Of a stretch of DNA of 64,000 nucleotides, positions 43,509 to 53,023 are shown one piece after another (the stretch's first letter is position 1; every line of letters begins with the position of its first letter). The stretch spans positions 372,001 to 436,000 of the forward strand of contig CAVZRL010000005.1 in NCBI GenBank assembly GCA_963777775.1, written 5' to 3'. The notes under the pieces were generated by a model, which did no database searches, had not been told where the DNA came from, and saw nothing but the letters and a program-made list of their open reading frames with translations. A program made the position numbers and the translations under genes. Source of the DNA: WHSW01 sp963777775. Lineage in GTDB: Bacteria > Actinomycetota > Thermoleophilia > Solirubrobacterales > 70-9.

Positions 43509-44638
43509 GACCGCGTGTATTCCCGCGGCACCCGCGCCGCGATCGCCGTCGTCACCTCGTAGTTGATCGTCGCCAGGCGGTGGGCGAGCTCCTCCGCGAG
43601 CACCCGCTCGTCGCCCTGCGATCCGATCAGCACCGCGGCGTCCCCGGGCTCGACGTCGGGCTCGGGACCGAGGTCGATCGTCACGTTGTCCATCGAGATC
43701 GTCCCGACGACCGGCCGCCGCCGGCCCCGGACCAGGACCTCGGCGCTGTTGGAGAGCGCCCTGCGGAAGCCGTCCCCGTAACCGATCGGGAGCACGCCGA
43801 CGTGGGTCGCCTCGGTCGCCCGCCAGCTTCGCCCGTAGCCGGCCGACGCCCCGGGCTCGAACGGCTTCACGTCGGCGACGTAGGAGTGCAGCTCGAGGGC
43901 GGGCTCGAGGCCGCGCGCCGCCGGGTCCTCGCCGAACGGGTCGAGCCCGTAGATCGCGATCCCGCAGCGCGCCATGTCGAGGTGTGATGCGGGCTCACGC
44001 AGCGCCGCAGCGCTGTTGGCCGCGTGCAGGAGCAGGCCCGGAAACCGCTTGCGCAATGGCAACGCCAGCTCACGAAAGCGGGCGAGCTGCTGATCGAAGA
44101 ACGCCGAGCCCGGCTCGTCGGCGGTCGCGAAATGAGTCCACAGGCCCGCGGCCTCCACCCGCGCCGCCGCGGCGCGCTCGACGAGGGCGGTGACGGCAGC
44201 CGGCTCGCGCTCACCGAGCCTGCCCATCCCGGTGTCGTACTTGACGTGGACCCGGGGCGTGACTCCGAGCGCCGCCCCGCGGGCATCGACCAGGTCGAGA
44301 AAGCCGGCACGCCACACGGTGACGTCCGCGTCGGCGCCGAGCGCCAGCTCGAGCTCCGCGGGCGTCATCGCGCCGAGGACCAGGAGCCGGGCGTCGGGCA
44401 GCTGCTCGCGCACCGCCGCCGCCTCAGAGGCGGTCGCGACGGCGAGCCAGCCGGCGCCTCCGGCATGCGCGGCGCGCGCGCAGGCGACCGCGCCGTGTCC
44501 GTAGCCGTCGGCCTTGACCACGGCGCAGAGCGCGGCGCCCTCGAGCCGGTCCCGGATCCGGGCGCAATTGCGCTCGACCGCGCCGAGATCGATCCTGGCG
44601 GCCGCGCGCGAGACAGTCGAGGGTGGCGACGACGTCAC
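43505..44638 (-). CDS. alr: Alanine racemase
   Basis: 377-residue fold-type III PLP enzyme making D-alanine for peptidoglycan. Lys42 in VVKADGYGHG binds PLP; the catalytic Tyr is in ASAGYGRSW and SMDNVTIDLG is the second signature. GTG 44638 overlaps the nnr stop and its own stop overlaps the next gene, so nnr-alr-nucleotidyltransferase are coupled. Confidence 0.94.
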   Translation of the reverse strand: MTSSPPSTVSRAAARIDLGAVERNCARIRDRLEGAALCAVVKADGYGHGAVACARAAHAGGAGWLAVATASEAAAVREQLPDARLLVLGAMTPAELELALGADADVTVWRAGFLDLVDARGAALGVTPRVHVKYDTGMGRLGEREPAAVTALVERAAAARVEAAGLWTHFATADEPGSAFFDQQLARFRELALPLRKRFPGLLLHAANSAAALREPASHLDMARCGIAIYGLDPFGEDPAARGLEPALELHSYVADVKPFEPGASAGYGRSWRATEATHVGVLPIGYGDGFRRALSNSAEVLVRGRRRPVVGTISMDNVTIDLGPEPDVEPGDAAVLIGSQGDERVLAEELAHRLATINYEVTTAIAARVPREYTRS

Positions 44639-46176
44639 GTGGGCGACTCGGCGCCGGTTGCCGGCCCAAGTCCTGCGCCGATCGCGGCGATCACGTCTCC
44701 GGCGACGACCGCCTCGGGCGCCCCGGCTCTGCGAGTGGCAATCCGACCCGCTCGCGCGTGCGCGTAGACCGCTGTCGCGACGGCCTCGCGCGGCCCGAGG
44801 CCGCGGGCGAGCAGAGCGGCGACGATCCCGGTCAGTACGTCGCCGGTCCCGGCGGTCGCCAGGCCCGGGCTGGAGAGCCCGTTGACGAGCGGCGGGCCGC
44901 CTGGGCCGACCACGATCGTGTCATCGCCCTTCAACGCGACTACCGCCCCCGCCCGCTCGGCGGCCTCGCGGGCACTCGCCAGCCGGCGGGCGTCGACGGC
45001 CGACGAGGCGACCCCGAGCAGCCGCCCGAGCTCCCCGGCGTGCGGGGTCAGGACCGTGGGGGCGTCGCGCCTGGCGAGCTGCTCGAGGTCGTGCGCGACC
45101 GCGTCGAGCCCGCCGGCATCGATCACGAGCGGCGCAGCGATCCCGTGTGCGAGCTCGGCGACCAGGGGCCGTGCCGCGTCGGTGCGCCCGAGCCCGGGCC
45201 CGACGGCTACCGCCGCCGCGCGCTCGGCGGCGGCGATGATCGGCCCGGCGGCGCCGGCGGCGAGCGCTCCGTCGGCGCTCGGACAGCCGACAGACATCGC
45301 CTCGGTCAGCTTGATCTCGAAGATCGCCTCGAGCTCCGCCGGGACCGCGACGGTCGCATACCCGGCGCCGGAGCGGATCGCGGCCTCGGCCGCCATGCAG
45401 ACCGAGCCGGTCAGCCCGCGCGAGCCGCCGGCGATCAGGACCTGGCCGGAGCTGAACTTGGTCGACGCCGCGCCCCGGGCTGGCGCCAGCGCCAGGATGG
45501 GCTCGCGGATCAGCCCCCCCGCGGGATCCTGGGGGGCGTCGGCTGGGATCCCGATCGGCGCCACGACGAGCTTCCCCGCGTGGCGCTTTCCGGGCGCGAT
45601 CCAGTGCCCCAACTTGGCCGCGTGGAAGCTCACGGTCGTGCTCGCCTGTACCGCCGGCCCCTCCACCTCACCGGTGGAGGCGTCGACGCCGGAGGCGATG
45701 TCGGCGGCGACGACCGGCGCAGCGGCGTTGTTGACCGCCTCGATCACGCCCGCGGCGGGCCCTCGGGCGGGCCCCGTGAACCCGGTTCCGAAGATCGCGT
45801 CGATGATCACGCCCGAGCCCTCGAGCCGGCTCGCGGGATCCTCCGGATCGAGCTCGCTGACGGCCCCCTCAAAGCGCTCGAGGTTTGCGCGCGCGTCGGG
45901 GGACAGCTCGGCCGGCGGGGAGGTGAGCAGCACCTCGGACTCGAGCCCCGACGCGGCCAGGTGGCGCGCCGCAACGATCCCGTCGCCGCCGTTGTTGCCT
46001 TTCCCGCACACGGCCCGCGCCGGCCCTGGGCGCGCGAGACCGATCGCCGCCTCAGCGACGGCGCGGCCCGCCGCCTCCATCAGCTCCAGCGACGGGACGC
46101 CCTCGTGCTCGATCGCCCACGCGTCCGTGGCCCGCATCGAGGCGGCGTCGTGCAGCGGCTCGAGCCAGTCCGGCAT
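44635..46176 (-). CDS. nnr: Bifunctional NAD(P)HX epimerase/dehydratase
   Basis: 513 residues. The N-terminal YjeF domain (VCGKGNNGGDGIVAARHLA, DAIFGTGFTG) epimerises hydrated NAD(P)H; the C-terminal ADP-dependent dehydratase domain has AVGPGLGRTDAAR, LTPHAGELGRLLG and GTGDVLTGIVAALLA. Together they repair NAD(P)HX. Located between acpS and alr, a common bacterial arrangement. Confidence 0.95.
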   Translation of the reverse strand: MPDWLEPLHDAASMRATDAWAIEHEGVPSLELMEAAGRAVAEAAIGLARPGPARAVCGKGNNGGDGIVAARHLAASGLESEVLLTSPPAELSPDARANLERFEGAVSELDPEDPASRLEGSGVIIDAIFGTGFTGPARGPAAGVIEAVNNAAAPVVAADIASGVDASTGEVEGPAVQASTTVSFHAAKLGHWIAPGKRHAGKLVVAPIGIPADAPQDPAGGLIREPILALAPARGAASTKFSSGQVLIAGGSRGLTGSVCMAAEAAIRSGAGYATVAVPAELEAIFEIKLTEAMSVGCPSADGALAAGAAGPIIAAAERAAAVAVGPGLGRTDAARPLVAELAHGIAAPLVIDAGGLDAVAHDLEQLARRDAPTVLTPHAGELGRLLGVASSAVDARRLASAREAAERAGAVVALKGDDTIVVGPGGPPLVNGLSSPGLATAGTGDVLTGIVAALLARGLGPREAVATAVYAHARAGRIATRRAGAPEAVVAGDVIAAIGAGLGPATGAESPT

Positions 46177-46213
46177 CCCGAGCGCAGGGTAGTCGGCGCC
46201 GCGGATTCGCGAA

Positions 46214-46588
46214 TCAGGTCGACGGCTCGGCGACCACGACCGCGGTGGCGAGCTCTCGCGAGTGGCTGAGCGAGACCGCGAGCTCGACGCCTTGGCGGGC
46301 GGCCTCCGCGGCGACGGTCTCGTGTAGGACGAGCCGCGGCGGGCGATCGCTTCCGCCGGCGACCTCGACCTCGCGGGCCCGCAGCCCGCCGATCCCGAGC
46401 GCCTTCAGCGCCGCCTCCTTGGCTGCGAATCGGGCAGCCAGGTGGCGCCCCGGACGGGCCCGCGTCGCGCACGCGCCGATCTCGGCCTCGCTGAACAGGC
46501 GCTGCAGCAGACCGGGACGCCGTGCCACCGCCCGCTCGAGCCGCTCGATCTCGATCAGGTCGATGCCGATGCCGGGAATCGGGGCCAT
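46214..46588 (-). CDS. acpS: Holo-[acyl-carrier-protein] synthase
   Basis: 124 residues, GIGIDLIEIERLERAV with the Mg-binding Asp and FAAKEAALKALGIG with the catalytic Glu/Lys region. Transfers 4'-phosphopantetheine from CoA to acyl carrier protein. Upstream of nnr with a 37-bp gap and 3 bp after the lipoprotein gene. Confidence 0.94.
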   Translation of the reverse strand: MAPIPGIGIDLIEIERLERAVARRPGLLQRLFSEAEIGACATRARPGRHLAARFAAKEAALKALGIGGLRAREVEVAGGSDRPPRLVLHETVAAEAARQGVELAVSLSHSRELATAVVVAEPST

Positions 46589-46591
46589 TTC

Positions 46592-48172
46592 TCAGCCGTC
46601 CTGCTCGCCGAGCGTCACCGTCAGTCGGGTCACCCCGAGGTGGTTGTCGAGCCTGCTGCCGGCGCTGACGAGCTCGATCGCCGCGAGACCGGCTGCAGCG
46701 GAATCGTCGAGCCGGTCGAGTTGGTCGAGCCCGCCGGCGGCCCGGGCGGCCGCCAGCGCCGCGGGCAGATCGAGATAGAAACCGGCCGAGAACTGCTCGC
46801 CGAGGGCGTCGGCCGCGGTCCGAAACCGCTCGTCCCCGCCCAGTGCCTGCTCCGGGTCGAGCGCATCGGTGACCGTCCCGCCGAGCACCGCCGCCGCCCG
46901 ATCGCCGGCGATCCCCGCCTCGACCCCTCCGCCCAGACTCGGAAGCCCGAGCGAGAAGCCGTGCTCGGCGCCGGCCGGTGGCCCAGTTGAGCGCAGGCCT
47001 GTGTCGCGTTCGGCAAGCCGCTCGAGCAGCTCGATCGAAGCCCGCGCCCGCCGCGGGTCGTCGACCTGAGCGACCAGCCCCGCGCTCAACCCGGGCACCG
47101 CAGCGCCACGGACAAAGCCGGCCGCGTCCCCGAGCCAGTCGGTCAGGTCCGCCGCAAGGTCGATACCGGTCTCGGCGCGCAACCGCTCGACCACCGAATC
47201 GCCGCCGGGAATTCCGCCGTTGGCGAGGTTGTCGAGCAGCAGCCCGATCGTCGGGCCGAAGTCGGGAATCCCGGCAGCCAGCCACGAGCCGCCGGGCAGC
47301 GACTCGAGCAGGGAGGCCTCGGTGGCGATCCTGCGCCGATCGTCGACGATGGCGGCGAAGTCGGCGGTCGCCGTCTCGGGTGTCGCCGAGAGGCCGATCG
47401 CGATCGGCTCCGAGAACGGTCCGTCCAGCAGGGGCTCGACAGGCCGGAGGTCCGCGCGGTCGACGTCCCCGGAGGCGATCGCCGCCTCGATCACCGCCGC
47501 CGGGTCGAGCGAGGCGGTCGCCAGCAGGTCCTCACCGAGCGCGCCGGCGCGCGCCGCATGCTCCTCGCTCTCGGCGAGCGACTGTCCATCGGCGGCGTCG
47601 ATCGCGACCCGAAGCGACATCTCGGTTCCGACCACGACGGCATTTTCGACGAGTCCGATCGCCGCACCGCCCGGAGCACCAAGCGCGTAGTAGTCGACGC
47701 CCGCGTGACTGCGCACCCGCTCGGTGGCCGGGTCCGACCCGACCACGCGATCGATGAACGAGGCGGCGGCTTCGACGTCGGCCACCTCGAGGATCAGGGC
47801 GGAGTCGGGCGTGCCTGCGGCCGCCGGCCCGGCCTCGAACGAGCGCACGAAGAGCGCTGCGTGCTCGCCCAGCCACGGCTCGACGTCCTGCGCGTGGCTG
47901 AGCTCGACGCCGTTGTCGGCGAGCTGATCGTCGACCACGGCCGCCAGTTTCTCTCCCGGGTCCGGGATGCCCGCCAGGCGCTCTGAGAACGAGGTGATCG
48001 CCTCCGCCTGGTCGCCGTCGGGCTGGACCACGAGCTCAAGGTAGAGCGGTACGTCGGGAGGGGTGAGAGTCGCGAGGTCAGTCCCGTCGCCGTCGCCACA
48101 GCCGATCGTCCCGGCGCCGGCGACCAGGCAAGCGGCCAGCACGCCGACGAGTTGTCGCAAACGTCCCCCCAA
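46592..48172 (-). CDS. DUF3352-type lipoprotein
   Basis: 526 residues from TTG 48172. The signal ends at a lipobox (AGTIGC), followed by a large extracytoplasmic domain: LYLELVVQPDGDQAEAITSF, GEHAALFVRSFEA and GGSWLAAGIPDFGPTIG match the DUF3352 pattern seen in actinobacteria and cyanobacteria. Function unknown. Placed between glmS and acpS on the same strand. Confidence 0.75.
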   Translation of the reverse strand: MGGRLRQLVGVLAACLVAGAGTIGCGDGDGTDLATLTPPDVPLYLELVVQPDGDQAEAITSFSERLAGIPDPGEKLAAVVDDQLADNGVELSHAQDVEPWLGEHAALFVRSFEAGPAAAGTPDSALILEVADVEAAASFIDRVVGSDPATERVRSHAGVDYYALGAPGGAAIGLVENAVVVGTEMSLRVAIDAADGQSLAESEEHAARAGALGEDLLATASLDPAAVIEAAIASGDVDRADLRPVEPLLDGPFSEPIAIGLSATPETATADFAAIVDDRRRIATEASLLESLPGGSWLAAGIPDFGPTIGLLLDNLANGGIPGGDSVVERLRAETGIDLAADLTDWLGDAAGFVRGAAVPGLSAGLVAQVDDPRRARASIELLERLAERDTGLRSTGPPAGAEHGFSLGLPSLGGGVEAGIAGDRAAAVLGGTVTDALDPEQALGGDERFRTAADALGEQFSAGFYLDLPAALAAARAAGGLDQLDRLDDSAAAGLAAIELVSAGSRLDNHLGVTRLTVTLGEQDG

Positions 48173-48194
48173 GCAGTCGCGGCACTCTAGACGG

Positions 48195-50060
48195 TTACTC
48201 GACCGTGACGGTCTTTGCGAGGTTGCGCGGCTGGTCGACGTTGAGCCCGTTGAGGCGGGCGATGTGGTAGGCGAGAAGCTGGAGCGGCAGCACGGCGAGG
48301 ATCGGCTGCAGGACCCAGTCCGTGCGCGGCACGAACAGGGTCTGATCAGCGGCTTCGACGACCTGCTCGGATCCCTCGGTCGCGACCGCGATCACGTCCG
48401 CCCCGCGGGCGCGCACCTCGGCGACGTTGGACAGGACCTTCTCGAGCACCGGGCTGTCGGTCGTCACAGCGACCACCGGGGTGCGCTCGTCGAGCAGCGC
48501 AATCGGGCCATGCTTCATCTCGCCGGCCGCGTAGGCGTCGGTCGGGATGTAGGAGATCTCCTTCAGCTTCAACGCCCCCTCGAGGCAGACGGGAAGGCCG
48601 ATGTTCCGCCCCAGGTAGAGGAAGAAGCGCCGCTCGTAGTGGGTGCGGGCGACCGCCTGCACCTGGGTGTCGATCGACGGCAGCGTCTCCTGGATCTTCG
48701 ACGGCAGCCGCTTCAGCTCGGCGATCAGCTCCTCGATCCGCGGCCCGGGCAGCGCTCCGCGGAGTTGCGCGATCCAGAGGCCGAGCAGGTACATCGCCGC
48801 CACCTGGGCGGTGAAGGTCTTGGTGGCGGCGACGCCGATCTCCAGTCCGGCGCGGGTGAAGAGGACAGTGTCGGCGTCGCGGGTCGCTTGGCTGCCCATC
48901 ACGTTGGTCACCGCGAGCACGGTCGCGCCCCGCTCGCGCGCCAACCGCATCGCCGCCAGCGTGTCGGCGGTCTCACCCGACTGGGTGATGCCGATCACCA
49001 GGTCGTCGGTGCCGACGACCGGGTCGCGGTAGCGGTATTCGGAGGCGACGTCCATTTCGACCGGCACCCGGGCCCACTGCTCGATCGCGTAGCGACCGAC
49101 CAGCCCGGCGTGATAGCTCGTGCCACAGGCGACGATCACGATCCGGCGCATCCCGGTGATCATCGCCTCCGGGATCTCGAGCTCCGAGAGGTCGACGGCG
49201 TCGAGATCGGGCACCCGGTCGGTGATCGTCTCGGCCACCGAATCCGCCTGCTCGTAGATCTCCTTCAGCATGAAGGTGGGATAGCCACCCTTCTCGGCTG
49301 CGTCGGCGTCCCAGGTCACCTCGAGCTCGTCGCGCTCGACCGCCGCCCCGTCGGCGTCGACGATCCGCGCCCCGTCGGGGTCCACGGTCACTATCTCGCC
49401 GTTCTTCAGCCCCAGTGCCCGGCGCGTCTGGGCCAGAAAGGCCGGGATCGCCGAGGCGACGAAGGTCTCGCCCTCGCCGAGCCCGACGACCAGCGGGCAC
49501 TCCTGGCGGGCCGCGACCAGGGTCTGCGGGTGTGCCTCATGCATGGCGACGAATGCGTAGTGGCCGCGCATCTCGGCGAACGCCCCGCGCACGGCCTCGG
49601 TCAGGTCGCCGCCGTAGTGCTTCTCGATCAGGTGGGCGACGATCTCGGCATCGGTCTCGGAGCTGAACCCGTGCCCGTCCGCCTCGAGCGCGCGCCGCAG
49701 CTCGGCATGGTTCTCGACGATCCCGTTGAGCACGATGTGGACGCTGTCGGTGCAGTCGCCGTGCGGGTGCGCGTTCTCCTCGGTGACGCGGCCGTGCGTC
49801 GCCCAGCGGGTGTGAGCGAGCCCGATCGTCGCCGGCGGCGCCGTGACCGCCACCGCGGAGCCGCCTTCGCCGTTCTGGCTCATGCCGAGCTCGGCTCGCA
49901 GGTTGGCGAGGTTGCCGACCGCCCGTACCGAGTCGATCCGTCCGTCGCCGAGCAGCGAGATCCCGGCCGAGTCGTAGCCCCGGTACTCGAGCATCTGCAA
50001 GCCGTCGACCAGCAGGTCACGGCAGGGGCGGTTGCCCACGTATCCGACGATTCCGCACAT
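48195..50060 (-). CDS. glmS: Glutamine-fructose-6-phosphate aminotransferase
   Basis: 621 residues. MCGIVGYVG supplies the N-terminal nucleophile Cys of the glutaminase domain; two SIS domains follow (VACGTSYHAGLVGRYAIE, ITQSGETADTLAAMRLA) and the C-terminus ends RNLAKTVTVE as usual. It makes glucosamine-6-phosphate for peptidoglycan. ATG 50060 is fixed by the need for Cys2; 33 bp after glmM. No glmS ribozyme-like leader can stand in that gap. Confidence 0.96.
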   Translation of the reverse strand: MCGIVGYVGNRPCRDLLVDGLQMLEYRGYDSAGISLLGDGRIDSVRAVGNLANLRAELGMSQNGEGGSAVAVTAPPATIGLAHTRWATHGRVTEENAHPHGDCTDSVHIVLNGIVENHAELRRALEADGHGFSSETDAEIVAHLIEKHYGGDLTEAVRGAFAEMRGHYAFVAMHEAHPQTLVAARQECPLVVGLGEGETFVASAIPAFLAQTRRALGLKNGEIVTVDPDGARIVDADGAAVERDELEVTWDADAAEKGGYPTFMLKEIYEQADSVAETITDRVPDLDAVDLSELEIPEAMITGMRRIVIVACGTSYHAGLVGRYAIEQWARVPVEMDVASEYRYRDPVVGTDDLVIGITQSGETADTLAAMRLARERGATVLAVTNVMGSQATRDADTVLFTRAGLEIGVAATKTFTAQVAAMYLLGLWIAQLRGALPGPRIEELIAELKRLPSKIQETLPSIDTQVQAVARTHYERRFFLYLGRNIGLPVCLEGALKLKEISYIPTDAYAAGEMKHGPIALLDERTPVVAVTTDSPVLEKVLSNVAEVRARGADVIAVATEGSEQVVEAADQTLFVPRTDWVLQPILAVLPLQLLAYHIARLNGLNVDQPRNLAKTVTVE

Positions 50061-50092
50061 GGCTTGCCTGTAAGGGTAGAGGCGGCCTGGCT

Positions 50093-51454
50093 CTACGGCG
50101 GGTCGCCGCTTGCTGCTTGCCGCTCGATCCCGCCGCCGAGCTCGGCCTTGACGAGCTCGACCAGGCGCCCGCAGACGGCCCGGCACTCGTCTTCGGTCGG
50201 CGCCTCGACCATCACCCGGACCAGCGGCTCGGTTCCGGAAGTCCGGACCAGGACCCGCCCGCGACCCTCGAGGTCCCTGGCCTCGGCCTCGACCGCTGAC
50301 CAGAGCCTCGTCGCCCCTTCGACCGCCGCGGGGTCGTGAACCTCGACGTTCTCGAGCACCTGAGGGAGCTGTTCGATCGGCCGTTCGCGGGCGAGCTCGC
50401 GGCCGATCAGTGCTTCGGCAGCGAGCAGCGCGGCGGCGATCCCGTCTCCGGTCGGCGCGAACTCGGTCCAGATCAGGTGCCCGGATTGCTCGCCCCCGAG
50501 CGCCCAACCGCGCCGTTCGAGCTCCGCGGCGACGCTGCGATCGCCAACCGGCGTTGTCGCAACCTCGATCCCGGCGTCCTGCATCGCCCGGTGCAGGCCG
50601 TAGTTGCTCATCACGGTGACCGCGATCCCGCCCGCGAGCGCGTCGCGCTCGCGCAGGTGGGCGGCGATCAGGGCGATCAGCTCGTCACCGTCGCGCAGCG
50701 CGCCGCTCGAGTCGACCGCGAGGACGCGGTCGCCGTCGCCGTCGAAGGCGAAGCCGATCGAGGCCCCGGAGGCGGTCACGTGCTCGGCGAGCCGCTCCGG
50801 GTGCGTGGAGCCGCAGTCCCGGTTGATGTTGCGGCCGTCGGGCTCGTCGCAGATCACGTCGACCACCGCGCCGAGCCGGCCGAAGATCGCGGGAGCGGCA
50901 CGGTAGGTGGCTCCGTTGGCGCAGTCGAGTACGACGCGCAGGCCCGAGAGGTTGGGCCTGAAGGCGCCGGCGAGCTCGCGCAGGTAGTCCTCGAGGGCGC
51001 CCTCGAGCTCGCGGATCCGCCCGAGCTCAGGGCGCACCTCGGCGCCGGCGCGGACCGCCGCCTCGATCTCGTGCTCGGCGTTGTCGTCGAGCTTGCGCCC
51101 GCCGCTGTCGAAGAACTTGATCCCGTTGTCCTGCCACGGGTTGTGGGATGCCGAGATCACGGCAGCGAGATCGAACCCGAGTCGGCGCGCGATGATCGAC
51201 GCGGCCGGGGTCGGCAGGACGCCGGCGCGGAACACGTCACCCCCTGCCTCGGCGATCCCCGCCGCGAGCGCCGCTTCGAGCATCGGCCCCGACTCGCGCG
51301 TGTCGCGCACGATCACCACCTGAGGCCGCGGCGCCTCGATCACGCCCGCTGCCGCCTTGCCGAGCTCCAGCGCCAGCTCAGCCGTCAACACCTCGCCGAC
51401 GACTCCCCGCACCCCATCGGTCCCGAACAGCTTCTCTGGCAGGTCGTTGATCAA
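50093..51454 (-). CDS. glmM: Phosphoglucosamine mutase
   Basis: 453 residues. FGTDGVRG start, phosphoserine loop ISASHNPWQDNGIK, metal loop FDGDGDRV, sugar loop GGEQSGHLI and phosphate loop RTSGTEPLVRVM are all present. Converts glucosamine-6-phosphate to the 1-phosphate, directly after GlmS in the pathway; the two genes form one unit. Confidence 0.96.
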   Translation of the reverse strand: MINDLPEKLFGTDGVRGVVGEVLTAELALELGKAAAGVIEAPRPQVVIVRDTRESGPMLEAALAAGIAEAGGDVFRAGVLPTPAASIIARRLGFDLAAVISASHNPWQDNGIKFFDSGGRKLDDNAEHEIEAAVRAGAEVRPELGRIRELEGALEDYLRELAGAFRPNLSGLRVVLDCANGATYRAAPAIFGRLGAVVDVICDEPDGRNINRDCGSTHPERLAEHVTASGASIGFAFDGDGDRVLAVDSSGALRDGDELIALIAAHLRERDALAGGIAVTVMSNYGLHRAMQDAGIEVATTPVGDRSVAAELERRGWALGGEQSGHLIWTEFAPTGDGIAAALLAAEALIGRELARERPIEQLPQVLENVEVHDPAAVEGATRLWSAVEAEARDLEGRGRVLVRTSGTEPLVRVMVEAPTEDECRAVCGRLVELVKAELGGGIERQAASGDPP

Positions 51455-51533
51455 GATCTGAGTTGGATAGGGAGCGTCACCGCGAGCCTCGAAGCAGCTG
51501 AGGCGGCGAAAACCAAGCAGCTCAAGGACGCAG

Positions 51534-51589
51534 GTCGGCCGGCGAAGCGAGCGTACCGACTGCGTACGTGAGCGAGACGGCCGGCCGAC
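51534..51589. other. Large inverted repeat between rpsI and glmM
   Basis: GTCGGCCGGC at 51534-51543 pairs with GCCGGCCGAC at 51580-51589, a 10-bp stem with a 36-base loop that itself contains a short GTAC-centred pairing. No T-run follows on the minus strand. It could end or attenuate the rplM-rpsI transcript. Confidence 0.35.
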
Positions 51590-51619
51590 GACGCGGAGAT
51601 GCGCCGGTTTGCAGCCGCC

Positions 51620-52465
51620 TCAGCGCTTGCTGAACTGGGGGCGCTTCCGCGCCTTCTTCAGCCCCGCCTTGCGACGCTCCTTCTTGCGGGCGTCGCGGGT
51701 GAGGAGGCCGCGCCGCTTGAGCTCGGGGCGCAGCTCGGGGTCGATCTCGCAAAGGGCCCTGGCGACGCCATGGCGAACCGCGCCGGCCTGTCCCGAGATG
51801 CCGCCGCCGTGGACGCGGACCGAGACGTCGACCGTCGACTCGTAGCCGGCCGTGAGCAGTGGCTGGCGGGCGACGGTGCGCAGGTTCTGGCGCGGGAAGT
51901 ACTCGTCGAGCCGGTGCCCGTTGACCTCGAAACCTCCGTCGCCGGCGCGCAGGATCACGCGGGCGATCGAGCTCTTGCGCTTCCCCGTCGCCTGGATCCG
52001 CGCGTCTGCCGGGACGGCGACCTGGGGGCCGCTGCGCGCGACGGGTTCGTCGCCGGTCTCCGCCGCGGCCTCGAGCCGCGCCCGCTCCTCCTCCTCGGCC
52101 TCGAGCCGCGCCCGCTCCTCAGCGCCGAGCTCACGCTCGGGCTCGATCGCGATCGGCTCCAGCTCCGCGCCCGGCGGCTGGTCCTTGGCCTTCGGGCGCT
52201 CCGCGGGCGAGGCCTCGCCAGGTTGATCGGGCTCGGGCTGACCCGCTCCCTCCTCTTCGCGCTGCTCGGCTTCGGGCTGCTCGGGCTGCTCAGGTGGCTC
52301 AGGCGGCTCAGGCTGCTCGGCCTCGGGCTGCTCGCTTGTCTCGTCCTCTGGCTGCGGCGTCGGCGGCTCGGGCTCGGCCGCGGGCTCCCCGGCAGCGTCG
52401 GGGGCGGCGCCTTCGGCCCCCGGCACGGCCTCGTCGGCGGCGCCGTTGCTCGGCTCGTCGGTCAT
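51620..52465 (-). CDS. rpsI: Ribosomal protein S9 with long acidic N-terminal extension
   Basis: 281 residues. The C-terminal about 130 residues are a normal S9: QATGKRKSSIARVILRAG, VRVHGGGISGQAGAVRHG and the end KKARKRPQFSKR whose tail reaches the P-site tRNA. The N-terminal 150 residues are low-complexity Glu/Pro/Gln/Ala sequence absent from typical S9. ATG 52465 overlaps the rplM stop (ATGA) and no internal start just before the S9 domain has a better ribosome site. Confidence 0.92.
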   Translation of the reverse strand: MTDEPSNGAADEAVPGAEGAAPDAAGEPAAEPEPPTPQPEDETSEQPEAEQPEPPEPPEQPEQPEAEQREEEGAGQPEPDQPGEASPAERPKAKDQPPGAELEPIAIEPERELGAEERARLEAEEEERARLEAAAETGDEPVARSGPQVAVPADARIQATGKRKSSIARVILRAGDGGFEVNGHRLDEYFPRQNLRTVARQPLLTAGYESTVDVSVRVHGGGISGQAGAVRHGVARALCEIDPELRPELKRRGLLTRDARKKERRKAGLKKARKRPQFSKR

Positions 52466-52896
52466 CGCAGGACCTCCATCGGCTTCGGTTTCTGGGCTGC
52501 GTGCGGATGGTCGGGCCCGGCGTAGACTTTGAGCTTGCGCAACTGCTGGCGGGCGAGCCGGTTTCGCGGCAGCATCCCGTGCACCGCCTTGCGGATCACC
52601 TCTTCGGGCCCGCGCTCGAGCATCTCGCCCAGGGTCCGGGAACGGATTCCCCCCGGATAGCCGCTGTGTCGGTAGTAGACCTTGTCGTCGCGCTTGTTCC
52701 CGGTCACCGCGATCTTCTCGGCGTTGACGACGACGACGAAGTCACCGGTGTCGCAGTGCGGCGTGTACTCGGGCTTGCCCTTGCCCCGCAGGGCGTCGGC
52801 GATCTGGGTCGCCAATCGCCCGAGGGTCAGTCCCTCGGCATCGACCAGATACCAGTCGCGCTGGCGGTTCTCGGGTGTTGCCACATACGTCTTCAT
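52462..52896 (-). CDS. rplM: Ribosomal protein L13
   Basis: 144 residues, full length: MKTYVATPENRQRDWYLVDA, GRLATQIADALRGK, YYRHSGYPGG and HGMLPRNRLARQQLRKLKVY. A 50S assembly protein, in the usual rplM-rpsI pair with ATGA overlap. The 295 bp upstream to 53192 hold the divergent riboswitch region. Confidence 0.96.
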   Translation of the reverse strand: MKTYVATPENRQRDWYLVDAEGLTLGRLATQIADALRGKGKPEYTPHCDTGDFVVVVNAEKIAVTGNKRDDKVYYRHSGYPGGIRSRTLGEMLERGPEEVIRKAVHGMLPRNRLARQQLRKLKVYAGPDHPHAAQKPKPMEVLR

Positions 52897-53010
52897 CGCT
52901 TTGGGAACGGCGCGGACACGCGCGAAAGCCGCGCTGCGGCGTCCGCCGGCAGGCGCGGCCCGGTGATGATAGAGGGCCGGCGTCCGTCGCGTGCCGACGG
53001 CGGGCGCGGT

Positions 53011-53016
53011 TATACT
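53011..53016 (+). promoter_or_regulatory. Probable -10 box of the riboswitch transcript
   Basis: TATACT stands 13 bases before the start of the riboswitch core in very GC-rich surroundings. No good -35 hexamer is visible at 17-18 bp spacing, so the promoter may be weak or use another sigma factor. Confidence 0.4.
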
Positions 53017-53023
53017 GCCGCCC

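Noticed and set aside
50060..50092. glmS ribozyme upstream of glmS
   Set aside because: Only 33 bp separate glmM and glmS, too little for the ribozyme, and no matching core is visible.
48195..50507. Longer glmS frame starting at 50507
   Set aside because: GlmS needs Cys directly after the initiator Met; the extension overlaps glmM and is Arg-rich shadow sequence.
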